DNA of 64,000 bases, from positions 109,550,267 to 109,614,266 of the forward strand of contig OY282605.1 of the NCBI GenBank assembly GCA_958298945.1. The letters run 5' to 3'. This DNA comes from Atherix ibis (lineage: Eukaryota > Arthropoda > Insecta > Diptera > Athericidae). Both the position numbers and the translations under genes were made by a program. This document shows positions 10,947 through 22,594 of the stretch, in pieces. The notes below the pieces were generated by a model, which did not search any database, had not been told where the DNA came from, and saw nothing but the letters and a program-made list of their open reading frames with translations. The stretch's first letter is position 1, and the number at the start of each line of letters is the position of its first letter.

Positions 10947-11096
10947 GTAACGCATTCTTGGTTAAATGGAACCGTTGACGAAGGTGAGCAAAACCATCGG
11001 ATAAATGGTGGTGGTAGCCTTAGGGGATGTTTTTATAAAGGTTATGTTCTTGGCGATGATAAATCCAGCATTTCTGTGTCTCTGTGCAATGGAATT
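10947..11096 (+). CDS. ADAMTS-like metalloprotease, propeptide exon C
   Basis: The acceptor is TTAAAG ending at 10946 and the donor is ATT|GTAAGT at 11097; both sides are phase 0 and the exon is 50 codons. The frame gives VTHSWLNGTVDEGEQNHRIN, then GGGSLRGCFYKGYVLGDD and SSISVSLCNGI. The pattern C-x-Y-x-G-x-V-x-G-D-x-x-S-x-V-S-L-C-x-G-I is the most diagnostic stretch of the reprolysin propeptide, with its two conserved cysteines. A fourth N-glycosylation sequon (NGT) is present. The exon is undamaged and joins in frame to exons B and D. Confidence 0.92.
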
Positions 11097-12190
11097 GTAA
11101 GTTTTTTTTATTACACAAATACCTATTACTAAATATAACTTGCACAAAAGTATTTTTTTACAATTATTATTTACAATATTTTTAAAATAAATAAAATATT
11201 TTTTCTGTTTGTTAACAAACGGTTTTTATATTTTTTCTTATGTAATGCATGGCATAATTTTTATTAATTTCGTAATAATAATATTAAAATACGTAAATGA
11301 AATATAATTAAAAACACATAACGAAACAAAATTTAAAAAAAAAACCATTCTTGTTTTAAAATTTATTCAAAGCAAATATTTTTCAAATTAATTAAAAGAT
11401 TTGAAGAATTTTTCTAAACAGAAAATAATTTTCTCTTGTCCTAACGTTGACAAAAATATTCATTTACAATATTTTTTTAAACTTCAATAAATCTAACTAT
11501 TTTGTTAATAAAACTTTTTTTAACTTCAATTTATGGCAAAAAATATACTTTTTATTTTTATTTTATAAATTCTAATTTAAAAAAAATAAATGCAAATATC
11601 TTCTTAACAGTTAAAAAAAATTTAAAAATATACAAATACGTAATAAAATAAAATAAATAAGAAAATACAATTAATACGTATTGTATATCCGAAAGAAAAA
11701 AACATTACTGCTGCTAAAACTTCCTTAAGAATACTTTTTTTAAAAATTAAATTCTAAAAATCTCAAAAAACTTTTAAACTTTTATTAATTTACTAAAAAG
11801 ACAGCGTAAAAAAAAAAAAAAAAATATTTATTCAAAAGTGAGGTTATAGGAAAGCCTCACTTTTTAATCAAATTCTTTTTTAACATTAAGAGTTTAAGGC
11901 AAAACGAACTTATAATAAGCAAAGAGATTATAAATAAAAAATATTTTTTATACATTATTATTGAGTTATCCATTTTATAGGTTATAAAGTATAGTCCCGA
12001 TATTTGCTATCTTTTAACTGAATATCTTAATTAAGATGACGTTTTTCTAACATAAAATTTGTCATATTATATTATAGTTACATAATTTTTTTAACTACTA
12101 AATTGTAGCGCTAAAATTATAGAAAAGTTTCTATAAACTACACAAATGTGGTGATTCTGACGTAGCCATGTTTCGCGATTTTCAAACAAA
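11097..12190. other. AT-rich part of the ADAMTS intron C-D
   Basis: First part of the 10,184-bp intron between exons C and D. It is almost pure A/T runs, with no repeat or gene recognisable. Confidence 0.6.
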
Positions 12191-12786
12191 ATTTTCTTCA
12201 GCGATGAGGCTCAATTCAAGCTTGCTAGATAAGTCAATAAGTCAAATTTTTATAAATGAATCTATAAAAATCTCCAAGTGACTATAGCCATTGTCATAAG
12301 CTCCTAATTTTTGGTGTAACATTATTAGCGTCAATAATACCGATTTTCTTATGTCTGAACATGAATATGTTAATCTATACCATATGTGGTTTCAACTAGA
12401 TGACGCCACAAGCCACAGAACATAATAAATTTCGCTTTTATTGTGCGAAAAGTTCCCATGAATCGAAATTTTACGATTTGATGTGATGTCAATTTAACCT
12501 CCAAGATTGTGCGATTTGACGCCGTTGAAATTTTTTCCCTTGGGGCTAGACGGAAGATCGCATTTAAACAGATAATCTGCAAATTTTAGAGCATTTAAAA
12601 ATTATTATAACTCGAAATAATTTTACAATTTTTTTGTTGATAAAAACCGATAAAGATAATGTTAAAATTATAAGAAATTTTTAATCGACAAAAACAACAT
12701 GTTAGACTTTTTATAGTTGGAAAACATTTATAAGGTTTCTGAGACATTATCATTTATGCATGGAGGAAAAAAACATTTTAATTGGT
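12191..12786 (+). pseudogene. DD41D-type transposase relic, tandem copy 1
   Basis: Plus strand: KIFFSDEAQFKLA with VNKSNF (first catalytic Asp in F-S-D-E-A), then after a deletion WFQLDDATSH followed by two stops, LLLCEKFP, and a one-base-shifted block encoding D-V-N-x-P-P-R-x-C-D-L-T-P-L. These are the W-F-Q-Q-D-G-A-T-x-H and N-W-P-P-R-S-C-D-L-T-P-L-D-F-F landmarks of the DD41D group. The central third is missing. It is the left half of a 617-bp tandem duplication with 12808-13394. Confidence 0.75.
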
Positions 12787-12807
12787 CAAAATTTTCTTTA
12801 AATCAAA

Positions 12808-13394
12808 ATTTTCTTCAGCGATGAGGCTCACTTCTCGTGTACAAGATAAGTTAATAAGTTAAATTTTTATAAATGGATCTCTAAAAACCTCCAAGTGACT
12901 ATTATGGAGCGATTATCATAAGCCCCTATTTTTTGTTGTAACATTATTAGCGTCAATAATACCGATTTTCTTATGTCTGAACTTGAATATGTTAATCTAT
13001 ACCATATGTGGTTTCAACTAGATGACGCCACAAGCCACAGAACATAATAAATTTCGCTTTTATTGTGCGAAAAGTTCCCATGAATCGAAATTTTACGATT
13101 TGATGTGATGTTAATTTGACCTCCAAGATCGTGCGATATGACGCCGTTGAAATTTTTCTCTTGGGGCTAGACGGAAGATCGCATTTAAACAGATAATCTG
13201 CAAACTTTAGAGCATTTAAAAATCATTTTACAATTATTTTTCTTTGGTTAAAACCAATAAAAAAGAAAACCTTAAGTTATAAGAAATTTTTAGTCGAACA
13301 AAACAAAATTTTAGACTTTTTATAGTTGGAAAAACATTTGTAAGGTTTTCGAGAGATTATCATTTATGCATCGAAAAAGGAAACATTTTAACTG
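12808..13394 (+). pseudogene. DD41D-type transposase relic, tandem copy 2
   Basis: Direct copy of 12191-12786, including its non-coding 3' flank. It repeats the same landmarks (ATTTTCTTCAGCGATGAGGC at the start) and the same disabling stops after WFQLDDATSH, with a block of about 80 bases around 13008-13100 unchanged. Shared lesions mean that one inactive copy was duplicated, not that two elements inserted side by side. Confidence 0.75.
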
Positions 13395-14929
13395 TTTATA
13401 ATTGTAATTTTTTTGAATATTAATTAAATATATAATGTTTAATTATTTTATTTTTAATTTTTAATTTGAAAACGAAATTTAAAAAAAAACCAAAAAAAAG
13501 GTACTCTGAGAGCTTTTGTAGTTTATTATAAAAAAAGAAGAGAAAATGACTATATTTCCTCAATGTTAAAACTACAACCTATTATATGACTATTTGTCAA
13601 CTAACAGACACTTTATTTTAACTAATAGAGGCGTATCCAACTGTGTATTTTATGTAATAATAAAAATGTAATAAACCTTCATAAAATTACAAACGTATAT
13701 AATTTTCATCATCAATAAAAGACCACCAACATAGGCCCCTTAACATTCGATAACAATACAAGTTACACGGTTAATCATCGAAATATTATACAATAAAACT
13801 AACGTAAATGGTAAATTGATTCAAGATGAATAGTAATTTTTTCCTAAGTAGTGTGGGAAAATATATTTTTTTTGTCCAATAAATCCAAATCTTTGGTGAA
13901 TAAGAAAACCTTAAAAACTATAATCAATTTAGGAACAAATCGATAAATATATATAAAAATAAAATTTAATAAGTGATTTTATATAAAATTGAACTGTTGA
14001 AAAATTAATGAAAATTTTCAATGGAATTAATCATTTCGAATTGAATTCATTTATTAGCTGGAAAATAATGAAAACAATCAACTATATTATATACTATTTT
14101 ATGGATTTTACCTTGTTCTCATTGTTCATTTGATTTTTCTTTATTTTTATCCAAAAATCAATCATTAGCTAACTATCTTTATTCAGAAAATTTATAGTTT
14201 AATTATGTCATACAATTTATGTATAATAGGTGTTTTACTTGGACCCTTTCAACCTTTATAAAAAAAACTCACTTGAGGTCTTAGATAATTTCGAGGACAG
14301 GTGTTTTTTGTCTAACTAATAATTAGGCCATATCGTAAAGTTGCACATGTCTAGGATCTTACCAAAATTCTATAAAAAAAATTACAATTTCTTATTAAAA
14401 AGAAAATATATATTCGATTCCAGGGAATCCCCATTATTGCAGGGCTTTAATCCCCATTATAAATAAAAGTGTATGCTATTATAAAATATTAAAAGTACGT
14501 TATGAATACAACAATTTTTAGTGAAAAAGGGTTGTGAAATACCTTTTAAATGTATTGTGAAATAGCCATAATTGTCGGTTGTTTATAAAAATTGCCAGAA
14601 AAAAATATTAAGACAGAAAAAAATGTAGAAAATTATGGTACAAAGCAATAGAGGAATACTAGTAACCAAAACAAGGTGTCCTAATTATAAGTGAACAAAT
14701 TTATTTTCCAAATAATTTTGGATTGAAATAAAGAACCTGTAATTTTGTTAATCAAAACTGCTTTTATAGACTTGAAATTATGTATAAAAAATAATATTTT
14801 ATTTAGTTCGCTGTTGGGCGGTCGAATAGACGTCACCACTTTTCTACATAAAGTCATTTTTTTCTTGATCAATAAATATCCATCGCAGAATTCGATGTTT
14901 ATTTGCATGTGTACAATCTGTGGGGGATG
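13395..14929. other. AT-rich intronic DNA
   Basis: Nothing recognisable; long A/T runs. Confidence 0.5.
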
Positions 14930-15114
14930 CCCCTAATTCGACCCGTTCATGACATGTGGTGTTCAACACCAATTGGTCCATTTCATGTATGAACCGCTTG
15001 CACTGTGTCTTCATATTGCTCACCAGTCAGCAGAACAGTCCTGCCAGCAGGGTCTTTAAAGAAATCTGGACCAATGAGACCTCCGCCCCAAATACCGTAC
15101 CCATAGTCAATCTA
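14930..15114 (-). pseudogene. Tc1/mariner (DD41D-like) transposase fragment
   Basis: The minus frame gives YGIWGGGLIGPDFFKDPAGR, then TVLLTGEQYEDTVQAVHT. This matches the central strand region V-x-x-G-x-W-x-G-G-x-I-G-P-x-F-F...T-V-T-x-T-G-E-R-Y of these transposases. The frame then breaks up, and the first and last catalytic blocks are absent. It belongs to a different subfamily from the neighbouring copies, judging from F-K-D-P-A-G-R-T. Confidence 0.6.
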
Positions 15115-15336
15115 CAAAGGTGTAAATGTTGTTGATAAATTTATCAATTTTCTGTAAAAATCAGGGCCATGTCTATGGAGCTATAAAATGCTATCGCTCA
15201 ATTACTGGCAGCGCATATGCTCTCTACGATGCATTTTCTGTATCACCTGTATTTTTCACGAATATAAATGCAAATTTTGGTGCGAAAAATCCATACAACA
15301 ATTTGAGAAACGTTTAATCCTTGTACGTGATACGTT

Positions 15337-15806
15337 ATGGAGGCTCCCGGACTTTCAGCTATACTTTCACGCACTGTCGCAATTCACCCGATTGAGCATC
15401 CGTTTCTCAGACAGCCAGGATTTTACCTATTGAATTTACCACAAAATAAACAGTGCATTTTGGAAGTGCATTATTCTTACAGTGCATCAATGCAACCTAA
15501 AGTAGCATTGGAAGCTATGAAGGTATCAGTCAATAAACTGACAGAATACTATAAGGAATGGGGTCGTCAAGTAAACATTCCAAATTTAGAGTGCTTGTGC
15601 CTCACGCCGTCAGGGAAGAAGAAATTCGTAGACTGCAGGTTTGTAGATAAGGGTGACCCGATAATGGGACGAATGGAGAATTTTAATTATCTAGGTTTGT
15701 ATCTCAACAAGAACCTCAAATTCAAGTCCTTTGTCAGGAATAAAACTAAAAAAAGCCAACGGCATATATTGCAGGCTTCTGAGAATATATCGCTCAGACA
15801 TCCTAC
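15337..15806 (+). pseudogene. jockey-type non-LTR reverse transcriptase C-terminal relic
   Basis: This 157-codon plus frame contains ASMQPKVALEAMKVSVNKL, then TEYYKEWGRQVNIPNLECL, then FNYLGLYLNKNLKFKSFV. This is the palm-to-thumb region of a jockey-superfamily reverse transcriptase. The family reads L-x-x-x-x-x-x-L-x-x-Y-x-x-x-W-x-x-x-x-N-x-x-K-x-E, then Y-L-G-x-x-L-D. The catalytic Y-A-D-D box should sit about where HYSYSAS now stands and is destroyed. The block upstream (15126-15336) is probably more of the same element but is shifted between frames. A stop after SENISLRHPT ends it. Confidence 0.65.
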
Positions 15807-15810
15807 GTAA

Positions 15811-16016
15811 GGACGTCAAACTCATTATTTATAAGTAATTTATAAGAGCGTACCTATCTGGTCATCTATTTCCCCAACAGTAGCTTGATCTTATGAAAAG
15901 CCCCAGGGTTCGGCAGATTTAGACTGACAAAAAAGTCTATATCAAACGACAGGTTTAAGCTAACAACCAATAAAGACAAAGATTAATCTAGGATTAAATA
16001 TTCTTAAGAGAAAATA
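15811..16016. other. spacer between two transposon relics
   Basis: No coding motif is seen. TA at 16015-16016 is the target-site dinucleotide of the following mariner. Confidence 0.5.
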
Positions 16017-17247
16017 TTGCACTGTCCGGAAAGTAATTTCGTTGTTTCCCAACAAAGGACTTAATTGTATTTTTTCACAACCAACTTCATGTTTTGACAG
16101 CTGACATAGCAAGACTTGTTTGTGGAAAAAGTCAATTGATTCTACATAGTAGTTTTTGGTGGATACCCTTTTAAATATTGAAAGTGAAAAACAGCATTTT
16201 CGGCATATTTACTTTTTTATATAGAAAGGATAAAGAATGTTTTTCAAGCAAGAAAAAAATTATCCGCTGTATATGGAGAATATGTGTTCAGTGAGCGCCA
16301 GTGCCAAAATTGGTTTGGAAAATTACTGTACGGCAATTTTGATCTCGAAGATGTACCACTTCCTGGAAGGCCACTTAAATCTGATGAAGACACAATAAAG
16401 GTATTAATTGATGTAAACCGGTGAATAGCAACTTGTAAGATCGCTGAGAGATTAAATTTATCGAATACGACCATTCATAATCATTTGAAACTGCTAGGTT
16501 TAATCTCAAAGCTCGACATATGGGTTCATCATCTTCTTACTGAAAAAAATTTGTGCCATCGCATTGACGTTTGTGATTTGCTTCTCAAACGCAAAGAAAA
16601 TAATCCATTTTTGAAGCGTATCATCACTGGGGACGGTAAAAGGGTTGTCTAAAACAATGTTAAGCGCAAAATATCCTGGAGTAGAAAAGATGAACCGGCT
16701 CAAGGCACTTCAAAAGCCAATATTTATCAAAAAAAGGTTATGCTACCTGTTTGGTTGGATTTCAAAGAAAACGTTTATTTTGAGCTTCTATCGAGCAATA
16801 CAACGATCAATTCTGAAATGTACTGTCATCAGTTGGACAAATTGAAAGATTCACTTAAAGAAAAAAGCCCAAAATTGCTCAATAGGAAAGGTATAGTATT
16901 CCAACAGGATAATGCGAAACCACATACAAGTTTTACCACTCGGCAAAGGCTTTTAGAGCTTGGATAGGATATACTACCACACCCACCATACTCTCCAGAC
17001 CTAGCACCTTCCGATTATCATTTGTTCCGGTCTCTACAAAAATTTTTAGACGGTAAAACGTTTAATTTAAATGAGAAGGTCAAAAATCACTTAAAACAGC
17101 TTTTTGCCAGCAAATAACAAAAATTTTATGAGCGTGGCATCATGCTTCTGTCAGAAAGACGGTATTGGATCAGACTGGACAATATTTAATTGAATAAAAT
17201 TTTAATTCACTATAAAAAAAAACGAAATTACTTTCCGGACTGCCCAA
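16017..17247 (+). mobile_element. mariner element with both inverted repeats
   Basis: 1231 bp. The left end reads TTGCACTGTCCGGAAAGTAA and the right end, reversed, reads TTGGGCAGTCCGGAAAGTAA. The match continues through TTTCGTT. TA dinucleotides flank both sides (16015-16016, 17248-17249), the mariner target duplication. Length and ends are typical of a complete mariner, but the transposase inside is dead. Confidence 0.9.
16170..17192 (+). pseudogene. mariner transposase (DD34D), inactivated
   Basis: Recognisable over its whole length. N-terminal part: KQHFRHIYFF, then after a frameshift KKLSAVYGEYVFSERQCQNW, F-G-K-L-L-Y-G-N-F-D-L-E-D and P-L-P-G-R-P. Catalytic blocks: IITGDGKRVV (first Asp kept; the following E-K-W is lost), GIVFQQDNAKPHTS (second Asp) and PPYSPDLAPSDYHLF (third Asp). 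Between the second and third aspartates there are exactly 34 residues, the mariner spacing. At least four stops interrupt it (after DVNR, after KRVV, after LLELG and after LFASK), plus a frameshift near 16250. It cannot make transposase. Confidence 0.9.
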
Positions 17248-17249
17248 TA

Positions 17250-20200
17250 GTATTGAGATTGTATTATAAGAAAACTGTAAAACGTCAAGGATATGCAATA
17301 AACAAACTTGAACTTGAACATGAAAGTGCACTATTCCTATTCAATTTGTATACAATTTTCTGAGAATCACTGTAATTGGTGGACTATTTTCGTAAAAATA
17401 ATTATCAAATATTAATTGAAATTATGATAGCTTATCAAAATGTCATCAAATTAAATAAGTAACTCAATATTTAGAGCACCTCTGTATGTCAAATTAACCT
17501 AAATTAAGCAAATTATTTTTAATATACCATAAATAAATTTATTTTTTTGCTTTCAGCATAACATTTTTTTTATAATCCTCTCCTTGTATGATATAAATCC
17601 AATCAATTTTATGAATTCTTATTACAAACACGGAATCCACCTTAATTCCACATTTTCCAAAAAATATGATTCTTATTGGCAATTTCGAGTCCATCTGCCC
17701 CTAAATAAGGCAGTAATCAAACTGAATATCATCTTATTAATAACCATATAAGATTTATAATTAAAAAAAGCAAATAACTCTGACAACGAATCTCCAAAAG
17801 TTAACTTCAAACTAAGGAACTTATTAAAAATTCAAAAGTTCTGAAAAGTTCAACAAATTTTCCATACCATATATTACGTGGGATGAACAAGAGCCAAAAA
17901 TTAAACAAGATGCAATTTAATCTAATTGAACAATTTTATTTATCTGTCCCAGCAAGTAAATTGTTTATTTTTGGCGAACAATAAAAAAAAACTAATATAA
18001 TAAATTTTTTATAATTAGTAATGAAAAAACTACTAATATAAGTTAGCATAAGCAAAAATGGTTTTTTTTTTACAAACTGAACCCAAATTTCGTCAAGATA
18101 AATCTCCTCGTTTTTTGTCCGATACCGAAAATAAGAATATTTTCTACATTTTTTATACGAAAAAATCCAATTTAATTTAAATAATTGATCGTAAAGCATT
18201 TAATCTAAAAATGGCATAAAACATTCATTTATCAATTAATTTTTAGTAATTCGAACAGGATTAACTAACTTTGAATTATTTATTACCTCATCTTTCAACA
18301 CCAAAGAAAAAGAAAAGTTAAATGGTTTTTCAAGTTCAATGACATAAAACAACTTTTGTTAGTTTATTTTCTTACAATATAATTTTTTTTATGATTATCT
18401 ATAAAGAAATATAAATAATCTTTTATAAATTTATTTAAATGTATTTAATTTCTCATCGTTTTTTTTTTCTTTTTTAGCATTTTATAATCAACAAGAAAAA
18501 ATTGGTTTTTTTCACTAATACTTTTTTTGAATTTAGCAAAAAAAAATTGAATAATTTTTAGTGATTTGCTAATACAAAAACAAAATATCCCCCCACTAAG
18601 TGGTTTATGCTAATTTTAATGAAAATATGACAAAACCAGATATTTGTAGCCACATTTTAAGTGCACACAATTAATTTAGAAAATTTACAGAATTTCGTCC
18701 TTCATTAAGAAAACTTTTCAAAAGTTCTATGAATTTTTGAAATTTTTCAACGGATTATGTATGATAGCTTTTTTTGTGCACTAATTCAAATGAAACAAGT
18801 TTAAAACTGAATCTTTCCAATTTTATATATTTATTTTTTATTTTAATGGATTTTAAGGTTATTGGCCTTTGCAAAAGTTAATAAATTTTTTTTGCTATTT
18901 TTATTACGAATCTAACGAGTTACTAGTTCAGGTGTACTTTCTTCGGTGGAACTATGACCATTTTATGAGGTTATATATTTTTTATAACATGTTTTAAATT
19001 TATTTAATTTTATCTAAAATAACAGATTTTATAGCAAGAAATTTAAAACACTTAAAAAAATTTATAAAATTCTTTAAATACGAAATGATAAAAATTTACA
19101 GTCTGCCTATCAGTTTTTATCATTTATGTATTTTTATTGATTTAAAAATTGGGAAGAAATCTTTTCTTTTTATTGAAAAATAAATGTATTAAATAGAGTA
19201 GATTCTATATTAGAAATATTAAAAATATATTAAAGTATTTTAACTGGAATGCTTTAATGAAGTTTTATAAATGAATATACTTTGTCGTAGCGCCACAAAA
19301 GTTTCCGCTTATATATCCCACTCTGCTCATCTATTGTAATAGCTTAAATTAATCTTAAATAAGGATTTTTATACCTCTCAGATTCTAATCTTTATTTTAA
19401 AAAAAGTCAATTTTACAAAATCTTAGGTTTATTTTTAATATTTTTTTTTAATATTTAATAATTGTTTCAAATTTCCAGACTTTTTTCAAATTTTCTTTTA
19501 ATTTTTTAATTTTCAACAGTAAATATGTACTATATTTATTATAATTATTTTAATAAAAGAGTTAGTTATATTATGATTTATTTATAAATATTATTTACTA
19601 CAAAACAATAATAATGTGAGTAAATATAATTTTTTGCTTTAGAACAAAGTGAGTCCGAGACACAGATTAGCAAAGTTCCTCAAAATAAATTTTTCAATTT
19701 TAATAGTTTACATGTGTTTTTATTTTTCTTGAAATAGTTTTATCCCTGTTTATTTATTTATGGAATTTTATTAGTTATTTTTTTTAAATTTATTTTTACA
19801 TTTTCGGGAAGTAAAAATTCTTACCTTCGAATTCAAATTAAAACTAAACTAAAAGAAGCAATGATAATTTTTAGTTTTTCAATTAAGAGAGTTGATTTAT
19901 CATAATTTGTGTCTACTCATATAATATTTCTTCTCAAATCATATATTATTAAAGAATAGTTTGAAAGAGTAAATTGCCCATTTTTATAGATTTTAAACCG
20001 AATATAAATATTTACAATTTTATTGCAGACTAATTTGAAAAGTAGCAAATCAGTCTATTTATTTTAAATACCAAAAGAAGACTTTTTAAAATCAAAAGTT
20101 TGAACATTTATTCTCAGCAACAAATTTTTAAAAGATTTGCATTTTTTTTTGTCGTTTTTATTTTCATAAAATTGGCGAAATTAAGTAAATTTAATTACTT

Positions 20201-21280
20201 ATGCTAATTCGGATATCATTAATTCATCGAAAAGTTCATTTTATTCAATTATAGTTTTTATCGAACTGATACGTTCTGTCTCCCAATCCCCCGAATTTTC
20301 CCCTTTTTCGCAAGTACTTTCGTATGAACATATGTTCATTAAAGTTCTTATTCTCTCTTTTCATATACGATTAATTACTAAACCATACATCAGATTATTG
20401 TATGAGAAATTAAATTCATCTGGTATTCGAATAGAAAAGAAACAATTTTTTTGGGAAAAAAAGGAAAATCACGAAAAAAGCATAAATTTTTGTTATATTT
20501 TCATTAATTATAATTTTGTATATCTTACGCAACAGAATGAATACAAAATCGCAAATGTGATTGATTAAATCCAATGCAGTATTTTTATAAATACTAAATT
20601 AATTTGGTATAATAATTTTTAATTGAAAAATGCCAAATTTGCTAAAGCAATTATTTGATATTTTGTTGAATAATTACTAAACTGTTCGAAGCCCGACCTC
20701 ACACAATCATTTTTGATATTGAAAATTATATACATTTTATAAAAATTTATCGTTTCAAATATTATATATATGAATAATATGAATATTAAAAAATATTGCT
20801 TACTTGTCATTTTAAAGGTGATGAGAAAATTATCAAATTCTACTTAAAAAAGGGAGAGAAGAAAAATTTTATCGGAAATTATTAGTCATGCAAATTCGTA
20901 CACCGGAAAATAAACTTAATAATAATAATAAGCAATTAATATTTAAAGTTTCGATATAACAATTCATGATACTCGTATGATAAATTTGGATAGGTAGTGA
21001 AAAAAAATTACAAAACGAAACACTTTCGAGAATAACAGAAAAACAAACTCATTGATTGAGTTCTGCTCGGAAATGCAAATGAGCAATTTCTGTCTAGACA
21101 GGAAGCATAACATATATACTATATTGTAATAAAACTACTTAAAAATAAATAGAAATTAAAAATATGTAAAATTTAATAAAAGAAATATTTCTTCTTTTAA
21201 AAAATAATTAAAAAATTCGAACGTTTAACTAAATTTTTCTAATGTATTCGTTCTTGTTTGGGTTTTACTCTCGGCTTTAG
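17250..21280. other. AT-rich distal part of ADAMTS intron C-D
   Basis: Four kilobases of A/T-rich DNA with no gene, transposon motif or ordered repeat. Frames such as 17936-18199 (minus) and 20332-20568 (plus) show no domain and have the Lys/Phe/Ile composition expected from A/T runs. Confidence 0.5.
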
Positions 21281-21449
21281 CATGGACACATTCGAACATC
21301 ATTCGGATCGTTTTTCATAGAACCAGTCGAGGAATATAGGACACAGGATACTGACGTAATGCATAAAATTAGGCGCGAATCAAATTGGCATACGTACAAT
21401 TTTGACAAACCAAAGAAGCATAATTGTCCTATTGAAGAGCATGCGCATG
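21281..21449 (+). CDS. ADAMTS-like metalloprotease, propeptide exon D
   Basis: The acceptor is CGGCTTTAG ending at 21280 and the donor is G|GTGAGT at 21450. It enters in phase 0, directly continuing ...SLCNGI from exon C, and leaves in phase 1. The translation gives GHIRTSFGSFFIEPVEEY, then RTQDTDVMHKIRRESNWHTY and CPIEEHAHG. The run G-x-I-R-T-S-x-G-x-F-F-I-E-P-V-E is characteristic of ADAMTS propeptides rather than plain ADAMs. The next exon should start in phase 1 and complete the prodomain before the zinc-binding H-E-x-x-H-x-x-G-x-x-H-D domain. I see neither in the remaining 42.5 kb, so the gene continues outside the window. Confidence 0.93.
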
Positions 21450-21667
21450 GTGAGTAAATTGATTTTTTTTAAGTTTATTTTCTATTATATTTTAATTACG
21501 TAAATTTAATATTAGCTTATAATATACGAGAAGTTAGTCCTATAAATTTTTCAATTGTTTCGAATAGTATACAAATAAAATATATGATTTTGAATTTTAG
21601 GCGTTTAATATTCAAAATTAAATAATAAGATTAGTATGTGAGCTATGGCAGAAAAAAATTAAAAATA

Positions 21668-22586
21668 TAGGGTTTTCGAATAAGAGTGATATGATTTCTT
21701 TTTTTTAAAAAACACACTAATTGTTAAGGAAATTCAAATGTTTTTTATTTAATGTGAAGCACAATCGATACAATTAAGTTCTGATTAATACGTCATTCAA
21801 ATGGTCTCCACGACTTCTTTTGCAGGAACGAATTCGATGAACCCAATTTTCGAGCACTTTTTCCACTAAATCAAGTCTTATGTCTTGAATAGCATGTTCA
21901 ATATTGACTTCTAAAGCTTGAAGAGAGTTTGGTTTATTGCTACAGACCAATGACTTCAAATAACCCCACAAGAAAGAGTCTGATGGTGTTAAATCACAAC
22001 TTCTTGAAGGCCATTCAATGTCACAATTTCTTGAACTAATCGAATCTCCAAACTTTTCTCGCAATAATTCGGTTAGTGCACGTGCTTTGTGGCACGTATC
22101 CCCGTTTTGTTGGAACCAGATGTTGTCAAGATCAACTTCTTTCAATTTCGGTCATAAAAAGTTGGTTATCATCGATCTATACCGCTCTCCATTGACAGTA
22201 ACGTTGTTACCAGCTTCATTTCGAAAGAAATACGGACCGATGATTCCACCAGACCAAAAACCACACCAAACTGTCAATTTAGGTGAATGTAATGGGTGTT
22301 CATGAATAATTTGTGGATTTTCTTCGTACCAGAATCGACAGTTTTGTTTATTTACCGCACCACTCAGATGAAAGTGAGATGGCATAAGTGCACGAAAAGT
22401 TGCAATTGGAGAACGATTATTTTGATAATAAAATTGAATAATTTGTAAATTTTGCTCTTGCATATATCTCTTTATAGTAAAATTGTAAACATTACTGAAT
22501 ATTATGAAAAAAAAGACAGATCATGACGTATTACATATGACCGAAACATCACTTAGAAATCATATCACTCTTATTGAAAAACCCTA
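21668..22586 (-). mobile_element. internally deleted DD41D transposon with intact inverted repeats
   Basis: The left end TAGGGTTTTCGAATAAGAGT and the reversed right end TAGGGTTTTTCAATAAGAGT match and continue as GATATGATTTCT for about 33 bases. TA lies on both sides (21666-21667, 22587-22588). At about 919 bp it is shorter than the roughly 1.3 kb expected for a complete element, because the middle of the helix-turn-helix region has been lost (see the transposase entry). Confidence 0.88.
21774..22463 (-). pseudogene. DD41D-type transposase, internally deleted
   Basis: Minus strand, in two parts of one frame separated by a stop at 22146-22151. The N-terminal part begins MQEQNLQIIQFYYQNNRSPI and ATFRALMP, then jumps directly to SHFHLSGAVNKQNCRFW. 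The rest of the helix-turn-helix region and the first catalytic F-S-D-E-A block are deleted. There follow KLTVWCGFWSGGIIGPYFF, NVTVNGERY, stop, IWFQQNGDTCHKARALTELL, IEWPSRSCDLTPSDSFLWGY and the C-terminal V-H-R-I-R-S-C-x-x-S-R-G-D-H. Counting from the Asn of F-Q-Q-N-G to the Asp of T-P-S-D gives 41 residues between, the DD41D spacing. The second catalytic Asp is itself changed to Asn. A non-autonomous copy. Confidence 0.9.
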
Positions 22587-22594
22587 TATAATCA

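Noticed and set aside
22018..22305. 95-codon plus-strand frame
   Set aside because: Antisense of the DD41D transposase at 21774-22463.
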